Positions 1 to 6,525 of a DNA stretch of 23,818 nt are shown in pieces. The translations under genes and the position numbers were made by a program. Where the stretch lies: positions 1-23,818 of the forward strand of contig JAEMRY010000013.1 of NCBI GenBank assembly GCA_016463105.1, read 5' to 3'. Source of the DNA: Ilumatobacteraceae bacterium (GTDB lineage Bacteria; Actinomycetota; Acidimicrobiia; Acidimicrobiales; Ilumatobacteraceae). Within the stretch, counting starts at the first letter, position 1. The number at the start of each line of letters is the position of its first letter. The notes below the pieces were generated by a model. The model saw nothing but the letters and a program-made list of their open reading frames with translations, did no database searches and had not been told where the DNA came from.

Positions 1-1011
1 CTTGTTGTTCTGCTTGTCGTTGCGACGAGTTGCGCTAGTTCTGAGCAAACCTCAACTGGCCAAAGTATTGGCTGTGAACTGGGCGAAGTTATTGAAGGCA
101 GGCCGCTGAATATTGCAACAACAGTCGCGCCGATCACGAGCATCGTGGCAAACATCGCCGGAGGCACAGCCTCGGTGATTACTGGTGTCGTACCAGAAGG
201 TACCAATTCGCACACTTTTGAACCTAGGCCAAGTGATGCGGCCACGCTTGAATCTGCAGACATTATTTTTATCAATGGCCTAGTGCTTGAAGAACCGACA
301 AAAGATCTTGCTTTGGCGAACATCAAACCTTCTGCGAATATTTGTGAACTCGGTAGTGAGATTTTGCCTGAATCCGAATATATTTATGATTTCTCATTTC
401 CAAAAGAGGGCGGTAAACCAAACCCTCATTTATGGACAAACCCACCGATGGCAAAACAATATGCGCAAGTTGTTAGAGATGTGCTCGTGCGTCGCGATCC
501 ATCAAATGCGGCTACTTACGAGAAAAATTTCGTTGCATTCGCTGTGAAGATTGACGCACTTGACGATGCAATAAAAATTGCGACCGCGACCATCCCCGAA
601 GATCAGCGCAAACTACTTACGTATCACGATGCGTATGCATATTTTGCAGTTAAATATGGCTTCACAGTAATTGGGGCGATTCAACCGTCGTCGTTTGATG
701 AACCAACTCCAAAAGAAGTTGGCCAACTGATCTCGCAAGTGAAAAATCAAAACGTTAAAGCGATTTTCGGTAGCGAGGTGTTTCCGTCGACCATACTTGA
801 ACAAATCGGCGCCGAAACGGGTGTGCGATATGTCGATGTGTTGCGCGACGATGATTTAATTGGCAAACCTGGTGACCCAGAACATTCTTGGCTTGGGTTG
901 ATGCGTTTTAATTTCGCGACAATTGTTGAGGCACTCGGTGGCGATGCCAAGGCGTTGAACTCGCTTGATGTCAGCAACGTAGTTAAAGATGAGGCGAAGT
1001 ATCCTCAATAA
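1..1011 (+). CDS. Zn/Mn-type metal ABC transporter substrate-binding lipoprotein (5' partial)
   Basis: This is the periplasmic-type metal-binding component of a zinc/manganese ABC importer (cluster A-I, ZnuA/TroA family). The reading frame is open to the left edge, so the start lies outside the window; the ATG at 145 is internal. The visible N-terminus is a hydrophobic stretch ending in ATSC near base 33, which fits a lipobox and lipid anchoring. Likely metal ligands are visible: His at codon 211 (SHTFEP), His at 427 (NPHLW) and His at 625 (TYHDAY), with an acidic DDD cluster near base 847 as candidate fourth ligand. No His-rich loop is seen between the first two histidines, so zinc versus manganese cannot be decided. 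It overlaps the ATPase gene by 23 bp, and the permease follows, giving a binding protein-ATPase-permease operon. Family assignment is secure; the metal is not. Confidence 0.93.
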   Translation, partial: LVVLLVVATSCASSEQTSTGQSIGCELGEVIEGRPLNIATTVAPITSIVANIAGGTASVITGVVPEGTNSHTFEPRPSDAATLESADIIFINGLVLEEPTKDLALANIKPSANICELGSEILPESEYIYDFSFPKEGGKPNPHLWTNPPMAKQYAQVVRDVLVRRDPSNAATYEKNFVAFAVKIDALDDAIKIATATIPEDQRKLLTYHDAYAYFAVKYGFTVIGAIQPSSFDEPTPKEVGQLISQVKNQNVKAIFGSEVFPSTILEQIGAETGVRYVDVLRDDDLIGKPGDPEHSWLGLMRFNFATIVEALGGDAKALNSLDVSNVVKDEAKYPQ

Positions 1012-1780
1012 AACTGACACCCCGTTGATAGTTTGCGAACATGTTTCGTGCACATATGGCAACGCACCAGTGCTTCATGACGTGTATCTAAAAATTAATC
1101 GTCGAGAATTCGTTGGCATCGTCGGACCATCTGGTTCTGGCAAAACAACTTTGCTTAAGGCAATAATTGGCTCACAACCAGTCGCGCACGGCTCGATAAC
1201 GATTGAACCTCAGTTAACAATTGGCTATGTGCCGCAAGTTGAAACAGTCGACTGGTACTTTCCGGTAACTGTTGAAGAAGTAATCGTGATGACTCGTGCC
1301 AAAACTAAATGGTGGCCACAAATCACAACTGCCGAGCGCAAAGCGGTGCGTGAAGTGTTAGAAAAACTTGGTATCGCCGATGTCGCGCATCGCCACATTC
1401 GCGAACTTTCGGGTGGGCAACAACAACGAGTATTTCTCGCCCGAGCAATGTTCTGTCAACCCGATATTTTGGTTCTAGATGAACCGACGGCAGGTGTCGA
1501 TGTTCGCACGCGACACGAGATTTTGCATCTTCTTGCAGATTTGCACGAAGGCGGCTTGACGATTTTGTTAACGACGCACGACTTAAATGGTTTGGCGGCT
1601 CACCTTCCGAGATTGGTGTGTTTCAATAAAACTGTGCTTGCAGATGGCAATCCTCGCGACGTGCTTACTTCGCAAATTCTTGAAGCAACTTATGGTGCGC
1701 CAATGGAAGTTCTCGAGCATGGTGGAATGCCACTTGTGATCGATCACGGTCGTGTCGCAATGCGTGGAGAAGGCAAATGA
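989..1780 (+). CDS. Zn/Mn-type metal ABC transporter ATP-binding protein
   Basis: Cytoplasmic ATPase that energises the metal importer. The 263-residue protein has the full ABC set: Walker A GPSGSGKT at residues 46-53, a Q-loop at GYVPQ, signature LSGGQQQR, Walker B with ILVLDEPTAGVD, and the switch His in TTHD. The phrase around VDWYFPVTVEEVI is typical of the ZnuC/MntA-type ATPases. The ATG at 989 lies inside the upstream gene; an in-frame TTG at 1025 is an alternative that would remove the overlap. The stop overlaps the permease start by 4 bp (ATGA at 1777), which indicates translational coupling. Which metal is moved is not determinable here. Confidence 0.94.
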   Translation: MRRSILNKTDTPLIVCEHVSCTYGNAPVLHDVYLKINRREFVGIVGPSGSGKTTLLKAIIGSQPVAHGSITIEPQLTIGYVPQVETVDWYFPVTVEEVIVMTRAKTKWWPQITTAERKAVREVLEKLGIADVAHRHIRELSGGQQQRVFLARAMFCQPDILVLDEPTAGVDVRTRHEILHLLADLHEGGLTILLTTHDLNGLAAHLPRLVCFNKTVLADGNPRDVLTSQILEATYGAPMEVLEHGGMPLVIDHGRVAMRGEGK

Positions 1781-2628
1781 TTTTCGCTCTTGATTTACTC
1801 GAGCCGTATGGGTTTCAATTCTTTCGTAACGGCCTAGTCGTGGCAACGATTGCCGGTGCGCTTTGTGGATTACTCGGTGTTTTCGTAATTCTGCGTGGCA
1901 TGAGTTATATCGGACACGGTTTGTCGCATGCAGTTTTTGGCGGCGCGGCGGCAAGCGCAGTGATTAAAGTGAATTATTTTTTAGGCGCAGGAATTTGGGG
2001 CATAGTTTCTGGTTTGCTGATCGCACGAGTTGCACGCCGACGTGTGATTGGTGCCGATGCCGCAATTGGTGTTGTTACGACGGCTTCGTTTGCGCTCGGT
2101 CTGGCACTGATGAACCGTTATGGTCAGGCATCAAAAAGCATTGAAGCAGTGCTATTTGGCAGCGTGCTCGGAGTAAAAGTCGTAGATATCTACGCTGTTG
2201 CACTTGTTGGCTTACTCGGTCTCGTCGTAGTCGTGCTCGGTTATCGCAAATTGCTTTTTTCAACTTTTGATCGTGATGTTGCTCAAGTCAGCAATGTTCG
2301 AGTTTCGCTGGTCGAGGCTGTGTTATTGGCGATGATTTCGTTGACAATTCTGGTGACTATGCGAGTGATTGGCACGCTGTTGATTTCGGCCTTGCTGGTG
2401 ATTCCTGCAGCATCAGCCCGGATGACGACAAATAGTTTCTCAAGGATGTTGTGGATCTCACCGATCATTGGTGCGGTCACTTGTTTCGTCGGCATGAATT
2501 TGAGTTATCACTTAGATACATCTGCAAGCGCAACGATAATTTTGCTTGACGCTTTGGTGTTCGTAGTTGTCTATGCAGTTGCTGGCACGCGAAATCGTGC
2601 CAAGATGGCGTCACTCGCACATCTATAA
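1777..2628 (+). CDS. Zn/Mn-type metal ABC transporter permease
   Basis: Integral membrane channel subunit of the metal importer, ABC-3 family (ZnuB/MntB/TroC-like). The 283-residue protein is strongly hydrophobic throughout, with a run of about eight predicted helices. It carries the family's early segment RGMSYIGHGLSHAVFGG, in which the glycines and the SHAVF portion are typical, and the late helix region MRVIGTLLISALLVIPAASA. Length is normal for the family. It starts in the ATGA overlap with the ATPase gene and is the last gene of the operon; a GC-rich inverted repeat lies just beyond its stop, before a convergent gene. No metal-responsive regulator is found in the window. Confidence 0.94.
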   Translation: MIFALDLLEPYGFQFFRNGLVVATIAGALCGLLGVFVILRGMSYIGHGLSHAVFGGAAASAVIKVNYFLGAGIWGIVSGLLIARVARRRVIGADAAIGVVTTASFALGLALMNRYGQASKSIEAVLFGSVLGVKVVDIYAVALVGLLGLVVVVLGYRKLLFSTFDRDVAQVSNVRVSLVEAVLLAMISLTILVTMRVIGTLLISALLVIPAASARMTTNSFSRMLWISPIIGAVTCFVGMNLSYHLDTSASATIILLDALVFVVVYAVAGTRNRAKMASLAHL

Positions 2629-2633
2629 ATCTG

Positions 2634-2651
2634 CGCGCTGTCATAAGCGCG
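2634..2651. terminator. GC-rich inverted repeat between convergent genes
   Basis: CGCGCT at 2634-2639 pairs perfectly with AGCGCG at 2646-2651 around a 6-nt loop. It fills most of the 25-bp gap between two converging stop codons, a natural place for a bidirectional terminator. There is no clear T-tract on either side, so efficient intrinsic termination is unproven. Confidence 0.4.
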
Positions 2652-2653
2652 AC

Positions 2654-3931
2654 TTAGCTAGTTCGAAAACTCCACTGAGCACCCTCAGGTGTATCACGAA
2701 CCTCGACATTGAGCGCTGCTAGCCGGTCGCGAATGATGTCGGATAAATCAAATCGTTTATCACTTCGCACCTGAGTGCGTAAATCAAGTAGTACTTGCAC
2801 GAACGGTCCGAGCACGTCGCGCGGGTCACGCAAGCCGCCAGTTGCCGCTGCAGCCAAACGCGTGATCATGCTGCGCAAAACTGCACGCGCGTGATCAGTT
2901 GCATCACTTTGCAGTGTGTCGCCCGACCAACCTGCGATCGCGTCGTCGAGTTCAAGTGTTGCTCGCGCCGCGCCATCGGCATCAGAACCGGCGAGCGCAG
3001 TTGCAAAAACTTGATTTAATCGATCAGTTGCTTCGCGTAAGTTATTGTCGAAAATCGCAGTTGCCACAGCCATATTCGCTGGCGCTGAAGTTTTTGATTG
3101 GCTAGTTGCTGTTTGTTTCGTGTTTCGTGTTGTCGCTGACGCTGGGTCACGTAATCGATCCACAGAAAATGTTTCGCCTGATGCAATTTGTGTAGATTCA
3201 CCATCAACACGAATCGTTACGACTCCTTTGCCGACCACAGTTACGGTCTGCGTATCAAGATCAATAACCATGCCGGTGTGTTCATCTACTCCGAGTACAT
3301 AAACATTGTCAGGCAGTTCGCGTTCAAGCATCGACAACCGTCGTTCGCCCATATAACAAAAACGAGTGTCGTGATGTCCACCTTCGGCATTGTTGTAATG
3401 CGGAATCAGCGCAACATTGACACCGATTTCTCCGAGAATATTTAGACCATCTAACCAGCGTGGGTCTTCACCAACTTTATAAATTTCGTAGACAGGCAAG
3501 GTGAAACGACCAAGCGTCAGCGCGGCTGCCGATGCAAAAGTCACGATCCCACCGTCACGCAGTTTTTTATTTAGTAAACCTGCGAGCGGCGTACCCGACC
3601 ATTGACGCAACGCATATGTCGGAGAGCCAGGACCAGCAAAGACATAGTGTGCATCTGCAACTTTTTGCAAACCGCGTTCAACAGTCAGAGAATCAGCGCC
3701 GATTATTTCGGTGAGCCCCGCAACTTCAAGTTCAAGATTGATACTTGTTTGAAAATATTCAACGGCCTTAGTTGCGAGTTCTGGTGCATTTTCTTGAAAT
3801 CCATACGGAGTGTCAAGTAAAACTGCGCGCGCTGGTTTTTGCAGTTTGCTCGCAAGCATTCGATGCGTTGTGACCATCGTTGGTGCAGTCTCGCCTGATC
3901 CCATTACGGCAAGAATGTGTGGCAGTGTCAT
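2654..3931 (-). CDS. Peptidase S51/cyanophycinase-like domain fused to a CysRS-type C-terminal tail
   Basis: A 425-residue two-part protein. Residues 1-260 resemble the S51 (dipeptidase E/cyanophycinase) glutamine-amidotransferase-like fold: GSGETAPTM near 11-19, FAGPGSP at 98-103, the nucleophile region FASAAAL with Ser134, IPHYN with His178, and VDEHTGMVID at 215-224. The elbow reads ASAAA, where S51 enzymes usually have GxSAG, so activity may be altered. Residues about 262-290 are a low-complexity S/T/A-rich linker. Residues 295-425 are helical and end in the pattern of the cysteinyl-tRNA synthetase C-terminal domain: LLDLR...RFDLSDIIRDRLAALNVEVRDTPEG. No catalytic CysRS domain or zinc site is present, so this is not a synthetase. 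The start shares one base with the upstream hydrolase stop (TGATG). The assembly is readable; the function is not known. Confidence 0.8.
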   Translation of the reverse strand: MTLPHILAVMGSGETAPTMVTTHRMLASKLQKPARAVLLDTPYGFQENAPELATKAVEYFQTSINLELEVAGLTEIIGADSLTVERGLQKVADAHYVFAGPGSPTYALRQWSGTPLAGLLNKKLRDGGIVTFASAAALTLGRFTLPVYEIYKVGEDPRWLDGLNILGEIGVNVALIPHYNNAEGGHHDTRFCYMGERRLSMLERELPDNVYVLGVDEHTGMVIDLDTQTVTVVGKGVVTIRVDGESTQIASGETFSVDRLRDPASATTRNTKQTATSQSKTSAPANMAVATAIFDNNLREATDRLNQVFATALAGSDADGAARATLELDDAIAGWSGDTLQSDATDHARAVLRSMITRLAAAATGGLRDPRDVLGPFVQVLLDLRTQVRSDKRFDLSDIIRDRLAALNVEVRDTPEGAQWSFRTS

Positions 3932-4830
3932 CAGAAGAATCCGTCGGTTATGGCTGCATGCACAACCTGTGCGAAACGCTCAGGGTATTGCGCATGCAAG
4001 TCGTGATCAGCAGGGCTAAACCATTCAACCTTCACCTTGGGCACTAATTGCATGGCGTGTTCAATAGCACTGCGTTTTGTTTCACTAAATAGTCCACTTG
4101 GTCCTTCTGCTGGCACAAACATCACTGGCACAGTTATCTGACTATATATATGTGTCGGATGATGTTCCCATAATCCGCGCAAGACCATCATGTGTCGCTC
4201 AAGATTTAGCCATGGACGCAGAGTGCCATCGGGTAAATGTTCCATGCACGACATCGCGCCGTTGATTCCGGTTTCTGGCCAGTCGGGATGAGCACGTTTC
4301 AAATAATTTTTGAAATCCGTAATTCGTGTCCCGGCGATTGTTGGCGGGCGCAATGCAACGGCGCAGGCGTCCCACTCTGGGTAGTGATTTTGTAGCTCAA
4401 GAAATCCGCCATCAACACAAACAACACCGCTTACTAATTCGGGGTGTGTGTGCGCGAGTTCAAGAACAACATTGCCGCCCCACGATTGACCACAGACGAC
4501 TGGTTGTGAGAACCCATCTTTGTTTATTTCGCGCAACAGTCCGGCCAAATCTTGTGTGACTGTCTGCATGTCATAACCAGATGTCGGTTTTTCGCTCAGG
4601 CCGTGACCACGAAGATCAACTGCAGTTACGAGATGTCCGAGTGCGCACAAGGCGAGTGCCGCGCCTTCCCACAACATTGCATTAGATGCCAGTCCGTGGA
4701 CAAGCACGATTGGCGTTCGTGTGTGTGTCTCGGGTTTGCCCCATGTGACAGTTCGCAGACTAACGCCGTTCAAAGTGTCCACCAGATTGCTCTCAGACAC
4801 TGTTTGATTTTCATGGCGAGAATTGTTCAT
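3931..4830 (-). CDS. Alpha/beta hydrolase fold protein
   Basis: A 299-residue cytoplasmic hydrolase. Numbered from the chosen start, it shows the oxyanion motif VLVHG near 42-46, DLRGHG at 72-77, the nucleophile elbow GQSWGG with Ser116, and the terminal catalytic His276 in PADHDLHAQYPERF, seven residues before the conserved Pro. A lid region sits between, as in esterases and haloalkane-dehalogenase-like enzymes. I use the ATG at 4830 rather than the upstream TTG at 4872. The ATG sits 7 nt after a TANNNT hexamer (TAGCCT, 4838-4843), and the 14 extra residues have no family support. It is coupled (TGATG) to the S51-CysRS-tail gene, so the two are probably co-expressed. The substrate cannot be predicted. 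Confidence 0.9.
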   Translation of the reverse strand: MNNSRHENQTVSESNLVDTLNGVSLRTVTWGKPETHTRTPIVLVHGLASNAMLWEGAALALCALGHLVTAVDLRGHGLSEKPTSGYDMQTVTQDLAGLLREINKDGFSQPVVCGQSWGGNVVLELAHTHPELVSGVVCVDGGFLELQNHYPEWDACAVALRPPTIAGTRITDFKNYLKRAHPDWPETGINGAMSCMEHLPDGTLRPWLNLERHMMVLRGLWEHHPTHIYSQITVPVMFVPAEGPSGLFSETKRSAIEHAMQLVPKVKVEWFSPADHDLHAQYPERFAQVVHAAITDGFF

Positions 4831-4837
4831 TGCAATC

Positions 4838-4843
4838 AGGCTA
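4838..4843 (-). promoter_or_regulatory. Candidate -10 hexamer for a leaderless hydrolase transcript
   Basis: On the minus strand the hexamer TAGCCT is followed by 7 nt and then ATG at 4830. This is the TANNNT form of an actinobacterial -10 at the spacing expected when transcription begins at the start codon. No Shine-Dalgarno sequence is visible. Inferred from spacing only. Confidence 0.35.
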
Positions 4844-4931
4844 CGTGCGAAACGAGATGAAGAAATCTTCAAGCATTAATGCAATTGGCTCGTGAGATAT
4901 TGTGTCGTTGTGATTTATTGCGGGTTACCTT

Positions 4932-5375
4932 TTGATTGATTCAGTTTTGGTGGCGAATTTTGTCGCTACATGTGTGATGACTGGCGTGATCTGGTTCGTT
5001 CAGTGGGTTCATTATCCATTGTTGGCGACCGTGCCGGTTGACGGCGCAGTCAAAGTCGCAGAGCAACACCAACGACGCACGGGGCAAGTGTTGGCGATAC
5101 CAATGGCTGTTGAAGGCTTCACAACTTTGGGTCTCTTAATTAGTCGACCAGAAGGTGTGCAAATTATTTGGCCATTATTTGGCGCAGTGTTATTGGCTGT
5201 TGCGCTTGGCAGCACCGTGTTCTTCTCGGTTCCGTTACACGCAAAAATGGCAACAAACCCAACTGCAGAACTTGGTCAACGACTAGTCGCGACAAATTGG
5301 CCACGAACAATTGCATGGTCGGCACGAGCAGTCGTGTGCACGGTGATGCTTTGTCAGTCAGTCACGAAGATTTAA
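4932..5375 (+). CDS. Small four-helix integral membrane protein of unknown function
   Basis: I do not recognise this family with certainty. The 147-residue product has four likely membrane helices at about residues 5-25, 52-70, 78-100 and 125-144, with a polar loop between the first two (VAEQHQRRTGQ) and a conserved-looking LVATNWPRTIAWSAR segment leading into the last helix. It vaguely recalls small DUF1772-type membrane proteins, but that is a guess. The start is a TTG at 4932; an in-frame TGA at 4911 rules out a longer product, and TTG 4947 or GTG 4950 are alternatives. It lies 4 bp before the DUF2071 gene and probably shares a transcript with it. Confidence 0.75.
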   Translation: MIDSVLVANFVATCVMTGVIWFVQWVHYPLLATVPVDGAVKVAEQHQRRTGQVLAIPMAVEGFTTLGLLISRPEGVQIIWPLFGAVLLAVALGSTVFFSVPLHAKMATNPTAELGQRLVATNWPRTIAWSARAVVCTVMLCQSVTKI

Positions 5376-5379
5376 TTTT

Positions 5380-6108
5380 GTGAGCTACGCCCAAGATTGT
5401 CCGCAACCCGTACGTCGTGCGGTAATGAAGCAAGGCTGGTATGACCTTGCGTATATTCACTATCGCTACAGCGTTGAAGATGTCGCGCGCATTTTGCCCG
5501 ACGGTCTTGAAGTTGATGTTTGCGATGGCTCTGCGTGGGTCGGGCTAATTCCGTTTTCGATGCGTGGCATCGGTGTGCCGGGTTTACCATCGGTTCCGTA
5601 TCTCGGTTCGTTCGCAGAAGTAAATGTGCGCACCTATGTCCGCCGCAACGGTATTCCTGGCGTGTGGTTCTGTTCACTTGACATCAATCGGCTATTGCCG
5701 GTTCTCGTCGCACGAACGACGTACACGTTGCCATATTGTTTTGGTCAGGCGAGCAACAAACGTGTTGGCGACGAATTGCATTCAGTAGTTAAGCGTCAGT
5801 GGCCACGTGGCGAGGCGCACACGAATATACATCTCAAAATTTTAGAAACGATCACTGAACCTTCTCCGCTTGAAGTTTTCTTAAGTGCTCGCTGGGGTCT
5901 ATATACGACGACTCGAAGTGGCAACTTGCGTTATGCGCCGATTTCTCATCCACGATGGCAACTGCAACGAGCCGAGATTATTTCGTTAGATGATTCGCTG
6001 ATTCAGGCCGCGGGATTCACCAAGCCAACGCTCAGTGAAAACGGTGAACCACATGTGATGTTTTCAAGTGGTGTGCCAGTCCGCGTCGGCTTGCCCCGAC
6101 GCGCTTAG
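5380..6108 (+). CDS. DUF2071 (YqjF-like) protein
   Basis: A 242-residue soluble protein matching the DUF2071 family, whose biochemical role is not established. Recognisable segments are the N-terminal ILPDGLEVDVCDGSAWVGLI, where YqjF-type proteins have 'LPpgle...dG.awvgl.pf', and VNVRTYVRRNGIPGVWFCSLD at about 82-102, the family's hallmark. GTG at 5380 is 4 bp after the previous stop; an ATG at 5425 is an alternative start. The last ten codons contain a strong 8-bp hairpin. It is co-directional with the membrane protein upstream and convergent with the small-protein gene downstream. Confidence 0.9.
   Translation: MSYAQDCPQPVRRAVMKQGWYDLAYIHYRYSVEDVARILPDGLEVDVCDGSAWVGLIPFSMRGIGVPGLPSVPYLGSFAEVNVRTYVRRNGIPGVWFCSLDINRLLPVLVARTTYTLPYCFGQASNKRVGDELHSVVKRQWPRGEAHTNIHLKILETITEPSPLEVFLSARWGLYTTTRSGNLRYAPISHPRWQLQRAEIISLDDSLIQAAGFTKPTLSENGEPHVMFSSGVPVRVGLPRRA
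6082..6103 (+). terminator. Perfect 8-bp GC-rich hairpin overlapping the end of the DUF2071 gene
   Basis: Bases 6082-6089 (CGCGTCGG) pair with 6096-6103 (CCGACGCG) around a 6-nt loop. The structure ends a few bases before the stop codon and precedes a converging gene end at 6135. The position suits transcription termination, but only short T runs follow, so it may also be a transcript-stabilising hairpin. Confidence 0.45.
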
Positions 6109-6134
6109 TAATAGCTTTCTAGCAAACCGGCTAT

Positions 6135-6272
6135 CTAGTTTTTTGATGAACCTGGTCGATAGTTGTCGCGATCGGCAGCAGCTCGTAAGAGAGTCATACC
6201 GTAAACAAATGCACCAGTCATAACGATCAAGAAGATTACGCTTCCAAAACCAAATAGTGCGGCTAGCGACAT
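6135..6272 (-). CDS. 45-residue single-helix membrane protein
   Basis: A very short gene found by reading the minus strand. It starts with ATG at 6272 and ends with TAG at 6135-6137. The product has one strongly hydrophobic helix at about residues 3-29 (LAALFGFGSVIFLIVMTGAF and onward) and a polar, charged C-terminus (AADRDNYRPGSSKN). A good Shine-Dalgarno, AAAGGA (6279-6284), lies 6 nt before the ATG. The upstream 63-residue gene's TGA is only 2 nt away (TGACCATG), so translation should be coupled. I recognise no family. Such pairs can be accessory subunits of transporters or respiratory enzymes, but no such partner is adjacent. Confidence 0.7.
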   Translation of the reverse strand: MSLAALFGFGSVIFLIVMTGAFVYGMTLLRAAADRDNYRPGSSKN

Positions 6273-6274
6273 GG

Positions 6275-6466
6275 TCAGTCCTTTGCGCTTTTACCTGATA
6301 GTAAAAATGCTCCAAGTGCAAGAATTGATGGCACCCAAACCCCAACATAGATTCCGTTCAGTCTGTCTTCAACAGAAGAACTCTGAAAGTAAAGCCAGAC
6401 GCTCAGCACGAGGCTGGCTGCTGCTGATAAAAGGGTTGTAACTCGTAAAACGTTTTCAGGTTTCAT
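6275..6466 (-). CDS. 63-residue two-helix membrane protein
   Basis: A small protein with two predicted membrane helices, about residues 9-27 and 38-56, separated by a short charged loop (SSSVEDRLNG) and ending in a basic tail GKSAKD. The ATG at 6466 is preceded by the strongest Shine-Dalgarno in the window, GGAGGA on the minus strand, with CCTCC at 6476-6480 on the plus strand. This makes the gene convincing despite its size. It is 2 nt upstream of the 45-residue membrane protein and 59 bp downstream of the oligopeptidase B gene. No family recognised. The strong ribosome site could mean expression from the operon or from its own promoter. Confidence 0.78.
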   Translation of the reverse strand: MKPENVLRVTTLLSAAASLVLSVWLYFQSSSVEDRLNGIYVGVWVPSILALGAFLLSGKSAKD

Positions 6467-6475
6467 TAGATAATT

Positions 6476-6480
6476 CCTCC
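6476..6480 (-). promoter_or_regulatory. Strong Shine-Dalgarno (GGAGG) of the 63-residue membrane protein gene
   Basis: GGAGGA followed by about 9 nt and ATG at 6466 on the minus strand. It is notable because most other genes here lack a clear ribosome-binding site. It supports the small gene being real. Confidence 0.65.
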
Positions 6481-6525
6481 GAGCCCCAACTCTAGACGAC
6501 TAAAAATAAAGTTCTACGCATTGCA

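Noticed and set aside
145..1011. ATG at 145 as the start of the metal-binding protein gene
   Set aside because: The frame is open to base 1 and encodes a hydrophobic signal ending in a lipobox-like Cys, so the real start is outside the window.
4831..4872. TTG at 4872 as the start of the alpha/beta hydrolase
   Set aside because: The 14 added residues have no recognisable role; ATG 4830 has a well-placed -10-like hexamer.
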